This document shows positions 18,924-28,964 of a stretch of DNA of 64,000 nt, piece after piece. The notes beneath the pieces were generated by a model. That model was not told the DNA's origin. It did not search any database and worked only from the letters and a program-made list of their open reading frames with translations. Both the position numbers and the translations under genes were made by a program. Positions within the stretch are counted from its first letter, which is position 1; the number at the start of each line of letters is the position of its first letter. The DNA lies in assembly GCF_024347435.1 (NCBI RefSeq), contig NZ_AP025481.1:124001-188000 (forward strand). The letters are read 5' to 3'. The stretch is from Vibrio cyclitrophicus (GTDB lineage Bacteria > Pseudomonadota > Gammaproteobacteria > Enterobacterales > Vibrionaceae).

Positions 18924-19793
18924 ATGGCTAATTGGGAAGGGGTAAGTGAGTTTGTTGCAGTAGCAGAGCGTGAAAGCTTTACTGGTGCAGCGCAGAAGCT
19001 TGCTACATCAGTGGCTCAAATCAGCCGTAGAGTGGCAAACCTCGAAGAACGTTTGGCAGTAAAACTGCTTAATCGAACGACACGTAAGGTTTCCCTAACA
19101 GAGGCTGGGCAACTCTATTATCAACAATGTAAGTTGTTGGTCGAAGGTTTAGAAATTGCTGAACTTGCGGTCACGCAGATGCAGTCGACACCTAAAGGGT
19201 TGCTTAAAGTGACCGCGCCTGTGACTTATGGTGAGCGCCAACTCGCGCCTCTGTTACATCAATTTTTAAAGCTTCATCCACAGGTAGAACTTGAATTGAT
19301 GCTGACTAATCAAAAACTTGATCTTATCGATTCTGGTGTTGATGTAGCGATTCGTCTTGGTCGCTTAGAAGATTCAAGCCTGGTGGCAAAGAAGCTCTCT
19401 CAACGCCAACTCTATGTATGTGCCAGCCCAGAGTACATTGAACGGTATGGTGAGCCACATACGCTCTCTGAATTGAACAATCATCAATGTTTAGTCGGTG
19501 GTTTCGAACATTGGCGTTTTAAAGAAAATGGCCGACCTCGTTCGGTTCGTGTTAATGGGCGCATTAAGTGCAATAGTGGTTTAGCCTTGTTAGATGCAGC
19601 CAAGCAGAGCATTGGCTTGGTACAGTTGCCTGAATACTACGTAAGTGAAGATCTAGAATCAGGAGGGTTGGTTGAAGTACTGTCTGACTATCGAGACGAT
19701 AAAGAGGGGATCTGGGCGCTTTATCCGCAAAATCGCAACCTATCTTCTAAGGTTCGATTGTTAGTAGACTTTCTTTCTGAACAATTGGATTAG
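18924..19793 (+). CDS. LysR-family regulator
   Basis: A 289-residue transcription factor. The N-terminal helix-turn-helix (SFTGAAQKLATSVAQISRRV) is followed by the substrate domain of the CrgA/DsdC-type LysR branch (LKVTAPVTYGERQLAP). It stands next to a divergent DUF3316 gene and is followed by a terminator, so its target is unclear. TAAGGTAAAGGC precedes the ATG. Confidence 0.85.
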   Translation: MANWEGVSEFVAVAERESFTGAAQKLATSVAQISRRVANLEERLAVKLLNRTTRKVSLTEAGQLYYQQCKLLVEGLEIAELAVTQMQSTPKGLLKVTAPVTYGERQLAPLLHQFLKLHPQVELELMLTNQKLDLIDSGVDVAIRLGRLEDSSLVAKKLSQRQLYVCASPEYIERYGEPHTLSELNNHQCLVGGFEHWRFKENGRPRSVRVNGRIKCNSGLALLDAAKQSIGLVQLPEYYVSEDLESGGLVEVLSDYRDDKEGIWALYPQNRNLSSKVRLLVDFLSEQLD

Positions 19794-19822
19794 TTTATGA
19801 TCTAAAGCTACCACCGATAAAA

Positions 19823-19860
19823 AAAACGGGCTTCAGATTAGAGATTCTGAAGCCCGTTTT
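19823..19860. terminator. Bidirectional terminator between LysR and chemoreceptor genes
   Basis: AAAACGGGCTTCAGA and TCTGAAGCCCGTTTT form a perfect 15-bp stem with an 8-base loop. Confidence 0.85.
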
Positions 19861-19925
19861 TATTTAGTGTGAAAAGTCTTAACGTTAAGTTGCGTTTACT
19901 TGCTATTTAATAGACCGTAAATGTC

Positions 19926-21587
19926 CTAGACCGTGAAGCGATCCACCAAGTGGTAAAGCTCATTCGCGCGGCTGTTTAGGTTTTGGCTACCAGTGCGGTT
20001 CTGATTCGCCAGCGATGCTGATTGCGAGCTTTGATCTGAGATTACGACGATACGTTGTGAGATCTCTTGGCCTACAATGTTTTGTTGTTCCGTCGCGGTG
20101 GCAATCAGTGAATTCATATCCATGATGGTATCAATCGACGCCTGAATTTTCGCCAGTGCTGCAGCAGCGGCATTCGCTTCTTCCACGGTTTGAGCACTTC
20201 GATTTTGGCTCGAATCCATGGCTTTTACGGCAGCATCTGAAGCGGCTTTTAGCTGTTGAATCATCTTGTGAATGTCACCTGTACTTTCTTGGGTTCGACT
20301 TGCCAACTTACGAACCTCGTCAGCTACCACCGCAAATCCACGTCCTTGTTCACCGGCACGTGCGGCCTCAATTGCAGCATTCAATGCTAATAAGTTAGTT
20401 TGTTCCGCAATGTCTTGAATGACTGTCAATGAAGACGAAATGTTTTGTACATCACCCTCTAGTCTTGATACCACAGTGTTCGCTTCTGATACTTCGCTGG
20501 CAAGGCCTGCAACCGAGTTTGCAGCCGCATTGACAATCTGTTGAGCTTCTTTAGCGTTGTTTTCTGCTTGTTTCGCGGAATCCGCAGCTTGACTCGCATT
20601 ACTCGAGATCTCTTGTGCGGTAGTCGTCATCTCGGTCATTGCCGTCGCGACTTGTTCAGTTTCTTCACGTTGGCCACTGGCAATCTCATCAACCTGTGCG
20701 GCACGAGAAGACATACTGCTGGTTTCAGCGACAACTTGCTGGCCAACATCACTTACGCTGCGAATGATGGTTTGTAGGCTAGCAACGAAGGCATTGAAAT
20801 TTTCGCTAAGCTTGGTGAATTCTGGGGCTTTGAATGCTTCCATTCGGGCCGTGAGATCGGCTTCGCCACTGGCAAAAGCACTAATTGAGCGGTCAAACTG
20901 CTCAAGTGGCTGCATGATAGTGCGATTCACCGCGACAGCAAATATCGCGACAATAAGGGCAATAAAGCCACAGAAAATCGCGATAGCCGTTAATGAGCTT
21001 TGTAGCGCGGCATTTGAGCTTTCTTTCATTTCGGCAATAACAGCGTCGATGTCATCAGTGTAGAAGCCAGTACCCAACATCAAATCCCACTGCGGCACAA
21101 ATACTGAGTAGCTGAGTTTAGGTAGCGCGACAGATTGGCCCGGCTTCGGGAAATAGTAAGTCGTGAATTCCCCTAATTTAGCATTCTTGATCAGGTCGCG
21201 GATTAAGTAGTTGCCTTGCTTGTCTTGAAGGTCATAGTAGTTTTTACCGATGCCATCGTTACTTTGACCAACCACAACTCGGACACCTTTCGAGTCATAA
21301 CCAAAAATATAACCAGATTCGCCATATTCTAATGTTCTCAATGTTGGTAAAGCTTCTTCTAGCGTTGCGCCTCTGTCCAAAAATGGACTGATCGCAGAGT
21401 AGGCCATTTGCAGGTACGCTTTGAGTTCTTTTTCTTTCATCGCCATCATATTGCTACGCGTCGATTCTACTTGTTGTGCGGTTAGCTCGGTGCTCTTCAT
21501 ATAAGTCACGCTCATCATACCAATCGCCATGAGTAACAAAGGTATGAAAGAGAGAATATAGAGGCGGTTTTTGATGGTTAGGGTCAT
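19926..21587 (-). CDS. Methyl-accepting chemotaxis protein with single Cache domain
   Basis: A 553-residue chemoreceptor. Membrane helices lie at about 9-31 and 190-215. Between them is a single Cache domain, recognised by [27 protein letters not shown] and [14 protein letters not shown] and the methyl-accepting hairpin ([15 protein letters not shown]) follow. Single Cache receptors often bind small organic acids such as propionate or C2-C3 carboxylates, so such a ligand is possible. The gene is transcribed alone towards the bidirectional terminator. Confidence 0.92.
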   Translation of the reverse strand: MTLTIKNRLYILSFIPLLLMAIGMMSVTYMKSTELTAQQVESTRSNMMAMKEKELKAYLQMAYSAISPFLDRGATLEEALPTLRTLEYGESGYIFGYDSKGVRVVVGQSNDGIGKNYYDLQDKQGNYLIRDLIKNAKLGEFTTYYFPKPGQSVALPKLSYSVFVPQWDLMLGTGFYTDDIDAVIAEMKESSNAALQSSLTAIAIFCGFIALIVAIFAVAVNRTIMQPLEQFDRSISAFASGEADLTARMEAFKAPEFTKLSENFNAFVASLQTIIRSVSDVGQQVVAETSSMSSRAAQVDEIASGQREETEQVATAMTEMTTTAQEISSNASQAADSAKQAENNAKEAQQIVNAAANSVAGLASEVSEANTVVSRLEGDVQNISSSLTVIQDIAEQTNLLALNAAIEAARAGEQGRGFAVVADEVRKLASRTQESTGDIHKMIQQLKAASDAAVKAMDSSQNRSAQTVEEANAAAAALAKIQASIDTIMDMNSLIATATEQQNIVGQEISQRIVVISDQSSQSASLANQNRTGSQNLNSRANELYHLVDRFTV

Positions 21588-21862
21588 GTCACGGTTCCTG
21601 TGCGATTGTCCAATGCAGTTTTCAACAGATTATTAATGTGATTTAAAAATGTAAATGAACTTGTTGTTTAATTGTTATCCCAAATAGCATTTGTTTGGTA
21701 AATATGAAGGTGGTTCTGTTTTCTTGCTCACAGGCCTATGTAATCAAGGGCAGTGCACGTCGTTATTTGGTGCGTTTATGTGCTTTTGCATTCGACATTG
21801 CTTTGTTAGAATGCGACGCTTTGTAGCACCCTGCTATGTCTATTCGTTAAGTGAGAAGATTC

Positions 21863-22375
21863 ATGAACAAAAGCCATGTGACTATTGGTTTAACTAACCC
21901 AAAGAGTCCTACGAATGTTGGCGCTGTTATGCGTGCGGCTGGTTGTTATCAAGTCGACGAAGTTAAATATACAGGGCAACGCTACGAAAAAGCCGCTAAA
22001 TTCCATACCGACACTAAAAGCGCAGCGCGTACGATCCCGCTTACTGGTGTTGAGTCATTTTTAGACGACCTTGAGCCTGAAACACAAATTGTGTGTGTGG
22101 AACTTGCTGAGGGTGCAACACCACTTCCGCGTTTTAAACACCCAGAAAACGCTATCTATATTTTTGGCCCTGAAGACGGTTCTATTTCTCAAGATGTTGC
22201 CGATAGAGCGGATCACGTTGTGTATGTGCCAACGGTTGGTTGCATGAATTTAGCGGCAACCGTGAATGTTTTGCTTTATGACCGCCTTGCTAAGTCAGAT
22301 GAAATAGATGAGAGCAACGATCTCATTAAGAGAAGCCGTGATAATCGCAATCACTTATTGGTTAAAGAAAAGTAA
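21863..22375 (+). CDS. SpoU/TrmH-type RNA methyltransferase
   Basis: A 170-residue SPOUT-class enzyme that transfers a methyl group from S-adenosylmethionine to RNA, probably a 2'-O-ribose. The motifs NPKSPTNVGAVMRAAG (motif 1), IYIFGPEDGS (motif 2) and VPTVGCMNLAATVNV (motif 3) are all visible, the last forming the knot. The length fits minimal TrmH/TrmL-like proteins. The frame opens at a GTG at 21851, but GAGAAG lies six bases before the ATG at 21863. The exact RNA target is not clear. Confidence 0.85.
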   Translation: MNKSHVTIGLTNPKSPTNVGAVMRAAGCYQVDEVKYTGQRYEKAAKFHTDTKSAARTIPLTGVESFLDDLEPETQIVCVELAEGATPLPRFKHPENAIYIFGPEDGSISQDVADRADHVVYVPTVGCMNLAATVNVLLYDRLAKSDEIDESNDLIKRSRDNRNHLLVKEK

Positions 22376-22462
22376 CTCTCTGCTTCTAGTGTTATCTATC
22401 CCGTCCGCAATCGGATATTATCTTGAGTTCATCATCAGATAATTGAAGGGTTAGATAACACC

Positions 22463-23299
22463 ATGGAAGACAAGCAATTACTTGCCGCACTGCAACAACA
22501 TCCTGTCCTCGATTTATATCAGTTATTCCAAGAAGTCGGTCAAAACCAATCTCTATATGCTTTGTTAGAGCGATTATCTTCCCTTAAAGAACAGCATCAA
22601 CTAAGTACTCGTCTTAGCCCTTTCAAGCCTCACATCGAAGGGTTACTTGCTCAGTTTGATAGTACTACACCAGATAGTGAAATCCTCGAATCGATTGCAC
22701 TTCAATCTGAGATTCAACAGCGAGGCCACAGCATGAGCCGTTACATAATGACATCAGATAATCATCGCCATTTTTCTCCGAATGCAGACTTAGTCGTGTT
22801 TGGTGATTCGATCACTGAGTGGGCTCCGTGGGCGGATATTTTCCGTGATGTCTCAATGGTCAATCGTGGCCTTGCGGGCGATACCACAACGGGTATGTTG
22901 CGCCGTATTGATACCACGTTGAACGTGAAGCCAAAGCTGGTGTGTTTTATGGCGGGAATTAACGATCTTGCACAAGGTTACAGCGTTGAGCATATCTATC
23001 AGAACTATGTTGATATGCTTAAGGTATGGCAAGAAAACGATATTCGAATCTTGGTGCAATCAACGCTTTATGTAGGCTCTAAACTGCAAGGGTTGAATCC
23101 TCAAGTTTCAGAACTCATCAAAAGACTACAGGCTTATTGCGAACAACATGATATCGAGTTTTTGGATGTAAACCGTGTGCTAGCACCGAATAAATTACTA
23201 TCCAATGAATACAGTTGTGATGATTTGCATTTGAATGCTAAGGCTTATCAAGTTTGGGCTGAGATACTTCAACCTAAGATAAAAGAGTTATTAAAATAA
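22463..23299 (+). CDS. SGNH/GDSL-family hydrolase
   Basis: A 278-residue esterase-type enzyme. The catalytic serine block VVFGDSITEW, the glycine block GLAGDTT, the asparagine block AGINDLA and the Asp-His block DDLHLNAKAY give all four SGNH motifs. Residues about 1-95 form a helical extension ahead of the hydrolase fold. There is no signal peptide, so it acts in the cytoplasm; the substrate is unknown (PAF-acetylhydrolase-like). It follows the RNA methyltransferase after 87 bases. Confidence 0.85.
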   Translation: MEDKQLLAALQQHPVLDLYQLFQEVGQNQSLYALLERLSSLKEQHQLSTRLSPFKPHIEGLLAQFDSTTPDSEILESIALQSEIQQRGHSMSRYIMTSDNHRHFSPNADLVVFGDSITEWAPWADIFRDVSMVNRGLAGDTTTGMLRRIDTTLNVKPKLVCFMAGINDLAQGYSVEHIYQNYVDMLKVWQENDIRILVQSTLYVGSKLQGLNPQVSELIKRLQAYCEQHDIEFLDVNRVLAPNKLLSNEYSCDDLHLNAKAYQVWAEILQPKIKELLK

Positions 23300-23412
23300 A
23301 CTCACGCAAATAGCAGAATGGATAAATAGCTAGCTAATTAAACAGATAGACAACTTAGCCAATACTAGAAAGCCAAGCCTAAACTGGTTTCGTGAACCAT
23401 AAGGACATCAAT

Positions 23413-24318
23413 TTGAACCTAAGACAGTTGGAAGTCTTTTACGCCATTATGCAGACTGGAACCGTATCTGGAGCCGCGCGTAGTTTGCATGTGTCTCAGC
23501 CTAACGTGACCCGTATTCTGGCGCACACCGAGCAACAACTCGGGTTTGGTTTATTCGAACGTGTTAAAGGGCGACTAGTGCCAACGGTAGAGGCAAAAAC
23601 CTTGTTGCCCGAAGCTGAAAAAGTGTATCAGCAACTGGGTCAGTTTCGATCTTTGACCAACAAAGTGAAGCAAGGCCATCAGCATTTACGTATTGGTGCG
23701 CCGCCGATTTTAGCGACTAAATTACTGACTCCGGTAATCGCCCAAATGTCTCGCGAGCAAAATGGCAGTAAGCAAGATCTCTCTTTTGAGTTGCTGACAG
23801 CAAACCGTGATGAACTGTGCGCTGGGCTATTAAAGCATGAGCTTGATATTGCTATTGCGTTTGGGGACGAAGCACCGCCTACCATATTAAATGAAACGCT
23901 CTTAACCGAATCCCTCAAGGTTTTGGCTCCTTCTAATACGGTTGATCATTTACCCTTGGAATTAACCCTCGATGATCTGATCAATTATCCTTTGCCAATC
24001 ATCGGGCTCGATAGCCGTGACCCATTAGGGCTGCTGTTGCATCAAAGCCTTGTGGCGCGAGATGAGCATTATCATTATCCAATATCTGTGCGTGGATATA
24101 GCGCGGCTGCTGAACTAGTTAAATACCAAGCCGGGTTTGCGATTGTGGATCCGTGGACGGCAGAGCAGTATCAACATGACGACTCGGTTTGTGTGTTGTC
24201 ACTACAGCCGGACATACAATTCTCGGTATCGACTCTCTGTGCAGAACATACGCCACAATCTATTGCGACTAAGCAGTTCATTTCCGCACTGCGGGGGGGG
24301 GGGGGGATTGTTAGTTAA
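23413..24318 (+). CDS. LysR-family regulator of the D-glutamate locus, ending in a 14-G run
   Basis: A LysR transcription factor with the helix-turn-helix TVSGAARSLHVSQPNVTRIL. A GTG at 23392 opens the frame, but AAGGA lies seven bases before the TTG at 23413, giving the normal LNLRQLEVF opening. The last codons pass through 14 consecutive G (24293-24306), encoding RGGGG then IVS and stop. One base more or fewer would change only the last few residues, because the other frames also stop soon. It lies directly upstream of dgcN-dgcA-like genes and is the likely regulator (inference). Confidence 0.82.
   Translation: MNLRQLEVFYAIMQTGTVSGAARSLHVSQPNVTRILAHTEQQLGFGLFERVKGRLVPTVEAKTLLPEAEKVYQQLGQFRSLTNKVKQGHQHLRIGAPPILATKLLTPVIAQMSREQNGSKQDLSFELLTANRDELCAGLLKHELDIAIAFGDEAPPTILNETLLTESLKVLAPSNTVDHLPLELTLDDLINYPLPIIGLDSRDPLGLLLHQSLVARDEHYHYPISVRGYSAAAELVKYQAGFAIVDPWTAEQYQHDDSVCVLSLQPDIQFSVSTLCAEHTPQSIATKQFISALRGGGGIVS
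24293..24306 (+). repeat. Homopolymer of 14 G
   Basis: Fourteen consecutive G at the 3' end of the LysR gene. Such a run is prone to slippage in the cell and to miscounting in sequencing. A second, 7-G run 440 bases downstream coincides with a frameshift. Confidence 0.9.
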
Positions 24319-24528
24319 AAGTTGTTCGTAAAAAGCTGTTATCTAAGAACTGTTCGCTGAGAGCAGTTAGCCGATAGCGTTTAGCTTTGCCTATAATTCC
24401 CCCAAGTTTATAACCAAATCTTTCACCCATAACAGCATGTTATAGGCACGCGATAAATAGGTATTCGGCAGCTTCTAAGCTCTTAATTAAAGTAAACCCA
24501 TACAAGGATTTATTAATTAGGAAAGCTC

Positions 24529-25537
24529 ATGTTTATCGCTCAACCTTATCTTCTTTTTCTTGGGGATGTTACTGACCCGCTCGCCGCAAAAACAGCCCGT
24601 GGTATCCACCAATGGCGACCAGAAATCTGCTTAGGCCAACTGCGTTTAACGGGCGATACCGTTTCACTGGGCTTAATGGACATGACCTTGCAAGAGGCGC
24701 AAGCGCAGGGGGCGAAAACGCTAGTGATTGGCACCGCAAATCCGGGGGGGCGTCATTCCTGATTCTTGGCAGTCAATCCTTTTGGCTGCTGCAGAAATGG
24801 GATTTGAGATTGCATCTGGCATGCATCAACGATTGGGTGAATTTTCACCGCTTGCTGACATGGAGCTAAAAGGATTGACTAAGCTTCATGATGTACGCCA
24901 TTTTGACGGTGTTCTTAATGTTGGTAACGGTAAACCTCGTCAAGGTAAGCGCTTGCTTACTGTCGGAACAGATTGCTCAGTAGGCAAAATGTTCTCGGCA
25001 TTAGCGATTGAAAAATCGCTTAAACAAGCGGGAACATCCGCTCAGTTTAAAGCGACAGGACAGACAGGTATTTTGATTGAAGGCAGCGGAATTTCGATTG
25101 ACGCTGTGGTTGCGGATTTTATTTCCGGTGCGGTTGAAGCGATTAGCCCCGATTTTACCGACCACGAGTGGGACATCATTGAAGGGCAGGGTTCTTTGTT
25201 CAACCCTTCGTTTGCAGGCGTGAGTTTGGGGTTATTACATGGCGCACAAGCCGATGCTTTGGTGTTGTGCCATGAAGTCGGGCGACCACATATTCGTAAC
25301 CTTCCTTATGCTCAATTGCCAAGCATAGAACAGACGATTGAAGCCAACTTACAAGCGGCACGACTGACGAATCCAGATGTGAAATTGGTTGGCATCTGCT
25401 TGAACACGTCGGCAATTAGCATTGAAGACGCTGAGACATTATGCCAAGAATGGACCACACTCTATCAAGTGCCCGTGACGGACCCTGTTCGTTTTGGTGT
25501 ACAACACATTACTGATCATTTGCGACATTCACTTTAA
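24529..25537 (+). pseudogene. dgcN: dgcN-like gene (DUF1611), frameshifted at a 7-G run
   Basis: Two frames join into one DUF1611 protein of about 335 residues if one G is removed. The first ends soon after LVIGTANPGG; the second resumes with VIPDSWQSILL. The shift sits in CC-G7-C (24744-24750); six G restore the frame. The C-terminal part has a P-loop-like GTDCSVGKMFS. The family is now linked to D-glutamate breakdown, where DgcN acetylates D-Glu and DgcA epimerises the product. The downstream gene is a DgcA-type epimerase, which supports the name. A TTAGGAAAGC ribosome site lies before the ATG. Whether the shift is real, reversible or a sequencing error cannot be told. Confidence 0.75.
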
Positions 25538-25594
25538 CGACTTCATCATTTCTACGTTTCCATTTGTTAAAGCGAACATCAACCGAGTGAAATT

Positions 25595-26581
25595 ATGAAG
25601 ATTACAGCAGAACCCATTACTATCGCGATGCAAACGGCTTTTCGCATCTCTCGTGGCAGCCGAACTGAGTGTCACGTTGTTCGTGTTTACATTGAACATG
25701 ATGACAAACAAGCTCAGGGAGAGTGCACACCTTACCCAAGGTATGGCGAGTCATCAGAGTCTGTATTAGCGCAAATCCAACAAGCGTCTAGCGCACTTGA
25801 AGCAATGTTTGAACGAGGCATTACCGATCCCGCAGAGCTAAGAGATCACCTCCAGTCTTTATTGACTGGAGGTGCTGCGCGTAATGCGGTTGATTGTGCG
25901 CTTTGGGAGCTGGAGGCCAAACAACATAACCAGTTATTTCCGAATAGCCTGTTTGAGTTGCCAACTCAAATCGTGACTGCAATGACTGTCTCAATTGGCA
26001 CTCCAGAAGCGATGGCGACTCAGACTCGAGACTATGTCGCGAACGGTGCGAAACTTCTGAAAGTGAAGCTTGACGGCGAGCAAGTCGTCGAGCGCGTTCG
26101 TGCTGTGCGAGAAGCTGCACCTGATGTTCAGATTGTACTGGATGCGAATGAAGCGTGGACAGGGTTGAACCTCGAAGAACTATTTAATCAACTGACTGAA
26201 TTTGATATTGCGATGATCGAACAGCCTTTACCGCAGCAACAAGATGCGTCATTGGCACATATAGAGCACCCAATTCCACTGTGTGCCGATGAAAGTTGCC
26301 ATACCACTTCACAGCTTTCATCTTTGTTGGGTAAGTATGAAATGGTCAACATTAAGCTCGATAAAACGGGTGGTTTGACAGAGGCATTGGCGCTTGCAGA
26401 GGAAGCTCAAAAGCTCGGATTCACTTTGATGTCGGGTTGTATGCTTGGCACGTCGTTGGCGATGCGTGCAGCGCTTCCGATTGCGGTTCAATCTGAGATT
26501 GTCGATCTGGATGGCCCTGTATTACTGGGGCAAGATGTTTCACCAGCCCTGACATATAGAGATGGGATGATCATTCTCTAA
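25595..26581 (+). CDS. dgcA: Enolase-superfamily epimerase, DgcA / dipeptide-epimerase type
   Basis: A 328-residue enzyme of the MR/MLE group that removes and returns an alpha proton next to a carboxylate. The catalytic pair is visible: KVKLD on one face and NIKLDKTGG on the other. The metal ligands are in LDANEAW, MIEQPLP and CADESCH. The sequence fits L-Ala-D/L-Glu epimerases; beside a DUF1611 gene the better reading is DgcA, which converts N-acetyl-D-Glu to N-acetyl-L-Glu. It follows dgcN after 57 bases in one unit. Its upstream partner is frameshifted here, so the pathway may be off in this genome copy. Confidence 0.82.
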   Translation: MKITAEPITIAMQTAFRISRGSRTECHVVRVYIEHDDKQAQGECTPYPRYGESSESVLAQIQQASSALEAMFERGITDPAELRDHLQSLLTGGAARNAVDCALWELEAKQHNQLFPNSLFELPTQIVTAMTVSIGTPEAMATQTRDYVANGAKLLKVKLDGEQVVERVRAVREAAPDVQIVLDANEAWTGLNLEELFNQLTEFDIAMIEQPLPQQQDASLAHIEHPIPLCADESCHTTSQLSSLLGKYEMVNIKLDKTGGLTEALALAEEAQKLGFTLMSGCMLGTSLAMRAALPIAVQSEIVDLDGPVLLGQDVSPALTYRDGMIIL

Positions 26582-26620
26582 GTTTGTTTGTTCCTATTTA
26601 TTGAGAGCAACGTTATGAAT

Positions 26621-26655
26621 AAAAATCGCATAGGTGAGAGCTTGTGCGATTTTTT
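26621..26655 (+). terminator. Terminator after dgcA
   Basis: AAAAATCGCA and TGCGATTTTT form the stem, followed by further T residues. Confidence 0.8.
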
Positions 26656-26999
26656 GTTTTTGTGGGGTAGGAGAGTTAGAGTGCTAATTGATTAATAGTA
26701 TTAGAGTTTTTAAGCGCTTGAGTTGACTTGTTCGTTATTAAAGCTTTTCTATTGTTGGCTTTCTTATTGATAGAGTAATCACGTTTCTGTCGGTGGGGTC
26801 ACTTTTCATTATCGCAAAACAGACAAACCAAGCTTTATAAAATAATTGTTATGATATCTTATGTGAAATGTTAATGATTACTCTTCGTTTAATAGTTCTA
26901 CTAAAGCTATCTGATGTGAGGTTGAATAAGGTGTAAGCCTTAACTATTTGAATCATTGACCAATTTCTATTGATTTTTGATGAGAAGAGGGTGGAGCTA
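26656..26999 (+). other. Intergenic region before the sensor kinase gene
   Basis: AT-rich sequence without an RNA gene or clear operator. Neither the -24/-12 element nor the GRGACA-N4-TGACYC palindrome found in front of the downstream targets is seen here, so the regulators are probably expressed from an ordinary promoter. Confidence 0.4.
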
Positions 27000-28964
27000 G
27001 TGAGTCGTCATGTCTCCAAGGTTACAGAAAGTAAGGACAGCTTTGAGCGCCCGTTTTCGATTAAAATCCCACACCGCAAGTGGTTTGGTTGGAAAGGTAT
27101 TGAGCTTCGCTTAGTGCTGGCATTAGCCATGTTATCAATGACTACCATCTTTCTTTCCGTGGTTTCCAGTTTCACTTTTGACGATTTAAACCAGCGTTTA
27201 GTTGAGTTGAAAGAGAGTGAAATCCCAGCCTTAGATAATGCTGCACGCCTTAATGATATGGTAAGAGTGATTATTACAACCTCATCCCAACTCAGTGGTG
27301 CGGAATCTAATTTAGAGCGTAAACAGGCAATGCTAAAAATTGAAGGTGCTATTTCAGAAATGAATAGCGTCATGATTCAGTTCCCAGATTATCACTCCTA
27401 TTTCAAAGATATTATCGCCCAAGTTAATAATAGTCTAAGCCTGTTGTATCAAAGTGAGATTGAGTCAGAACAGCTCAATCAGGAACTTCGCAATTTGCTT
27501 GAGGGCTTTTACCCTCTGTTACAACAAGCCAGTGATGAGCTCGACCGCTTACCTGAGTCAGCTAAAGAGCAAATTCAATACACCCAGTTAAAGTCTTTGC
27601 TTTATTACCAATTAGGCTTGGTCGAAAAGCTCTATAACGACTCCAGTTTTAATGAACTAGACTACACTAGCTACCGATTAGAGCAGATTGGTGAAGAGTG
27701 GTGGAAACTTTGGGTAAGTGGGGACCTGAGAAGTGATTTCCCAAAATTAGATCATCAATTGACCGTTATTTATGACCTTGCTTCTAGTGACAGTAGCTTA
27801 TATGAACTCAAGAACAAAGCGCTCGATCATCTCTATCAAGAACAGTACTTCCTCCAAAACAGTCGTGAGCACCTGAATCAGCTTACCGTACAGATTGAAA
27901 GGAACACCAGCAAAGTGAATGGCAATATTGACGAATCCATTCAACAAGCGCAGCAGTCTTTGCAATCCAACCAACGTCTCTCTCTTTTTCTTTCTTTGTT
28001 TAGCGTATTGGCTGCCGCTGCCATTTCATGGTTTTACGTGCGAAAGAGCATTTTAGAAAGGCTGTTACAGTTGAAAGACAACATGTTTGCCATATCTACA
28101 GGACATTTAGATACCGAAGTCTCGATTCGTGGAAAAGACGAAGTGACGCAAATGGCCAAGTATCTCAAGGTGTTCCAAACCACTGCCAAAGTTGTAAAAC
28201 AAACCAACCGTAAACTAGAGGCTGAGGTTGAAGAACGAACTATAGCTGAAGCAAAACTGCGAGTGACTCAAGACGAGTTAATCCAAGCCGGAAAGTTGGC
28301 TGCTCTGGGGCAGTTAAGTGTCGGGATTACGCATGAGATCAATCAACCTCTGACGGCGGTGAATAGCCACGTTCGAAGTGCTCAGCTTTGGTTAGGAAAG
28401 CAAAGGCCTGATAGGGCAGAAGATAACTTGAAAAAGATCGAGGTCTTGTTAGAAAAAGTGGCTGCGATCACCCGCCATTTGAAGGCTTTCTCGCGTAAGA
28501 GCGATGGCAAGATCGATAATGTTGAATTGGAAAATGTGATTGGTGATGCGATTGATCTTTTTGAAACCAGGCAGAGTGCAGTGTCGATTCAGTATTCACC
28601 ACAAAACAACCTATTTGTGCGAGCCAACAGCATCCGCTTAGAGCAGGTATTGGTTAATTTGATCAGCAATGCTTTGGATGCCGTCGAACATAAAGATCAA
28701 CCTAAACTCAGAATATCTACACAAGAACTCACACACACAATTCAGATTTCAGTTAATGACAACGGATCAGGCATCTCTGAAGAGGATATACCGCATTTGT
28801 TCGACCCCTTTTATAGCCAAAAAACAACAGGCAAAGGGCTTGGGCTCGGCCTGTCTATCGCCTACAACATAATAAAAGACTTTGGTGGTTCGATTCATGT
28901 TGAATCAGTGGAATACCAAGGCACAACATTTATCGTCACTTTACCAAAAGGCACAAGATCATGA
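27000..28964 (+). CDS. Membrane sensor histidine kinase, DctB-like
   Basis: A sensor kinase of about 654 residues. Membrane helices lie at about 37-58 and 327-347, with a large mostly helical periplasmic sensor between them. A HAMP segment and coiled coil follow. The phospho-acceptor is in GITHEINQPLTA (about His445), the form typical of DctB-type kinases. ATPase boxes NLISNALDAVE, DNGSGISEED and GKGLGLGLS are intact. The frame opens with TTG at 26970, but the GTG at 27000 has GAGG nine bases upstream. Its stop overlaps the regulator start (ATGA), so the two are translated together. The sensor domain is unlike the PAS/Cache fold of true DctB; the ligand is probably a phosphorus compound, from context only. 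Confidence 0.88.
   Translation: MSRHVSKVTESKDSFERPFSIKIPHRKWFGWKGIELRLVLALAMLSMTTIFLSVVSSFTFDDLNQRLVELKESEIPALDNAARLNDMVRVIITTSSQLSGAESNLERKQAMLKIEGAISEMNSVMIQFPDYHSYFKDIIAQVNNSLSLLYQSEIESEQLNQELRNLLEGFYPLLQQASDELDRLPESAKEQIQYTQLKSLLYYQLGLVEKLYNDSSFNELDYTSYRLEQIGEEWWKLWVSGDLRSDFPKLDHQLTVIYDLASSDSSLYELKNKALDHLYQEQYFLQNSREHLNQLTVQIERNTSKVNGNIDESIQQAQQSLQSNQRLSLFLSLFSVLAAAAISWFYVRKSILERLLQLKDNMFAISTGHLDTEVSIRGKDEVTQMAKYLKVFQTTAKVVKQTNRKLEAEVEERTIAEAKLRVTQDELIQAGKLAALGQLSVGITHEINQPLTAVNSHVRSAQLWLGKQRPDRAEDNLKKIEVLLEKVAAITRHLKAFSRKSDGKIDNVELENVIGDAIDLFETRQSAVSIQYSPQNNLFVRANSIRLEQVLVNLISNALDAVEHKDQPKLRISTQELTHTIQISVNDNGSGISEEDIPHLFDPFYSQKTTGKGLGLGLSIAYNIIKDFGGSIHVESVEYQGTTFIVTLPKGTRS

Noticed and set aside
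24129..24318. Phase variation of the LysR protein through the 14-G run
   Set aside because: The run is at the very end of the gene and all three frames stop within about 8 codons, so on/off switching of the protein by that tract alone is unlikely. Only the dgcN shift has a clear coding effect.
25847..25874. Perfect 11-bp hairpin inside dgcA resembling a terminator
   Set aside because: It lies within an intact, conserved enzyme frame and has no T-run, so it is not called as a terminator; it may be chance or slow elongation slightly.
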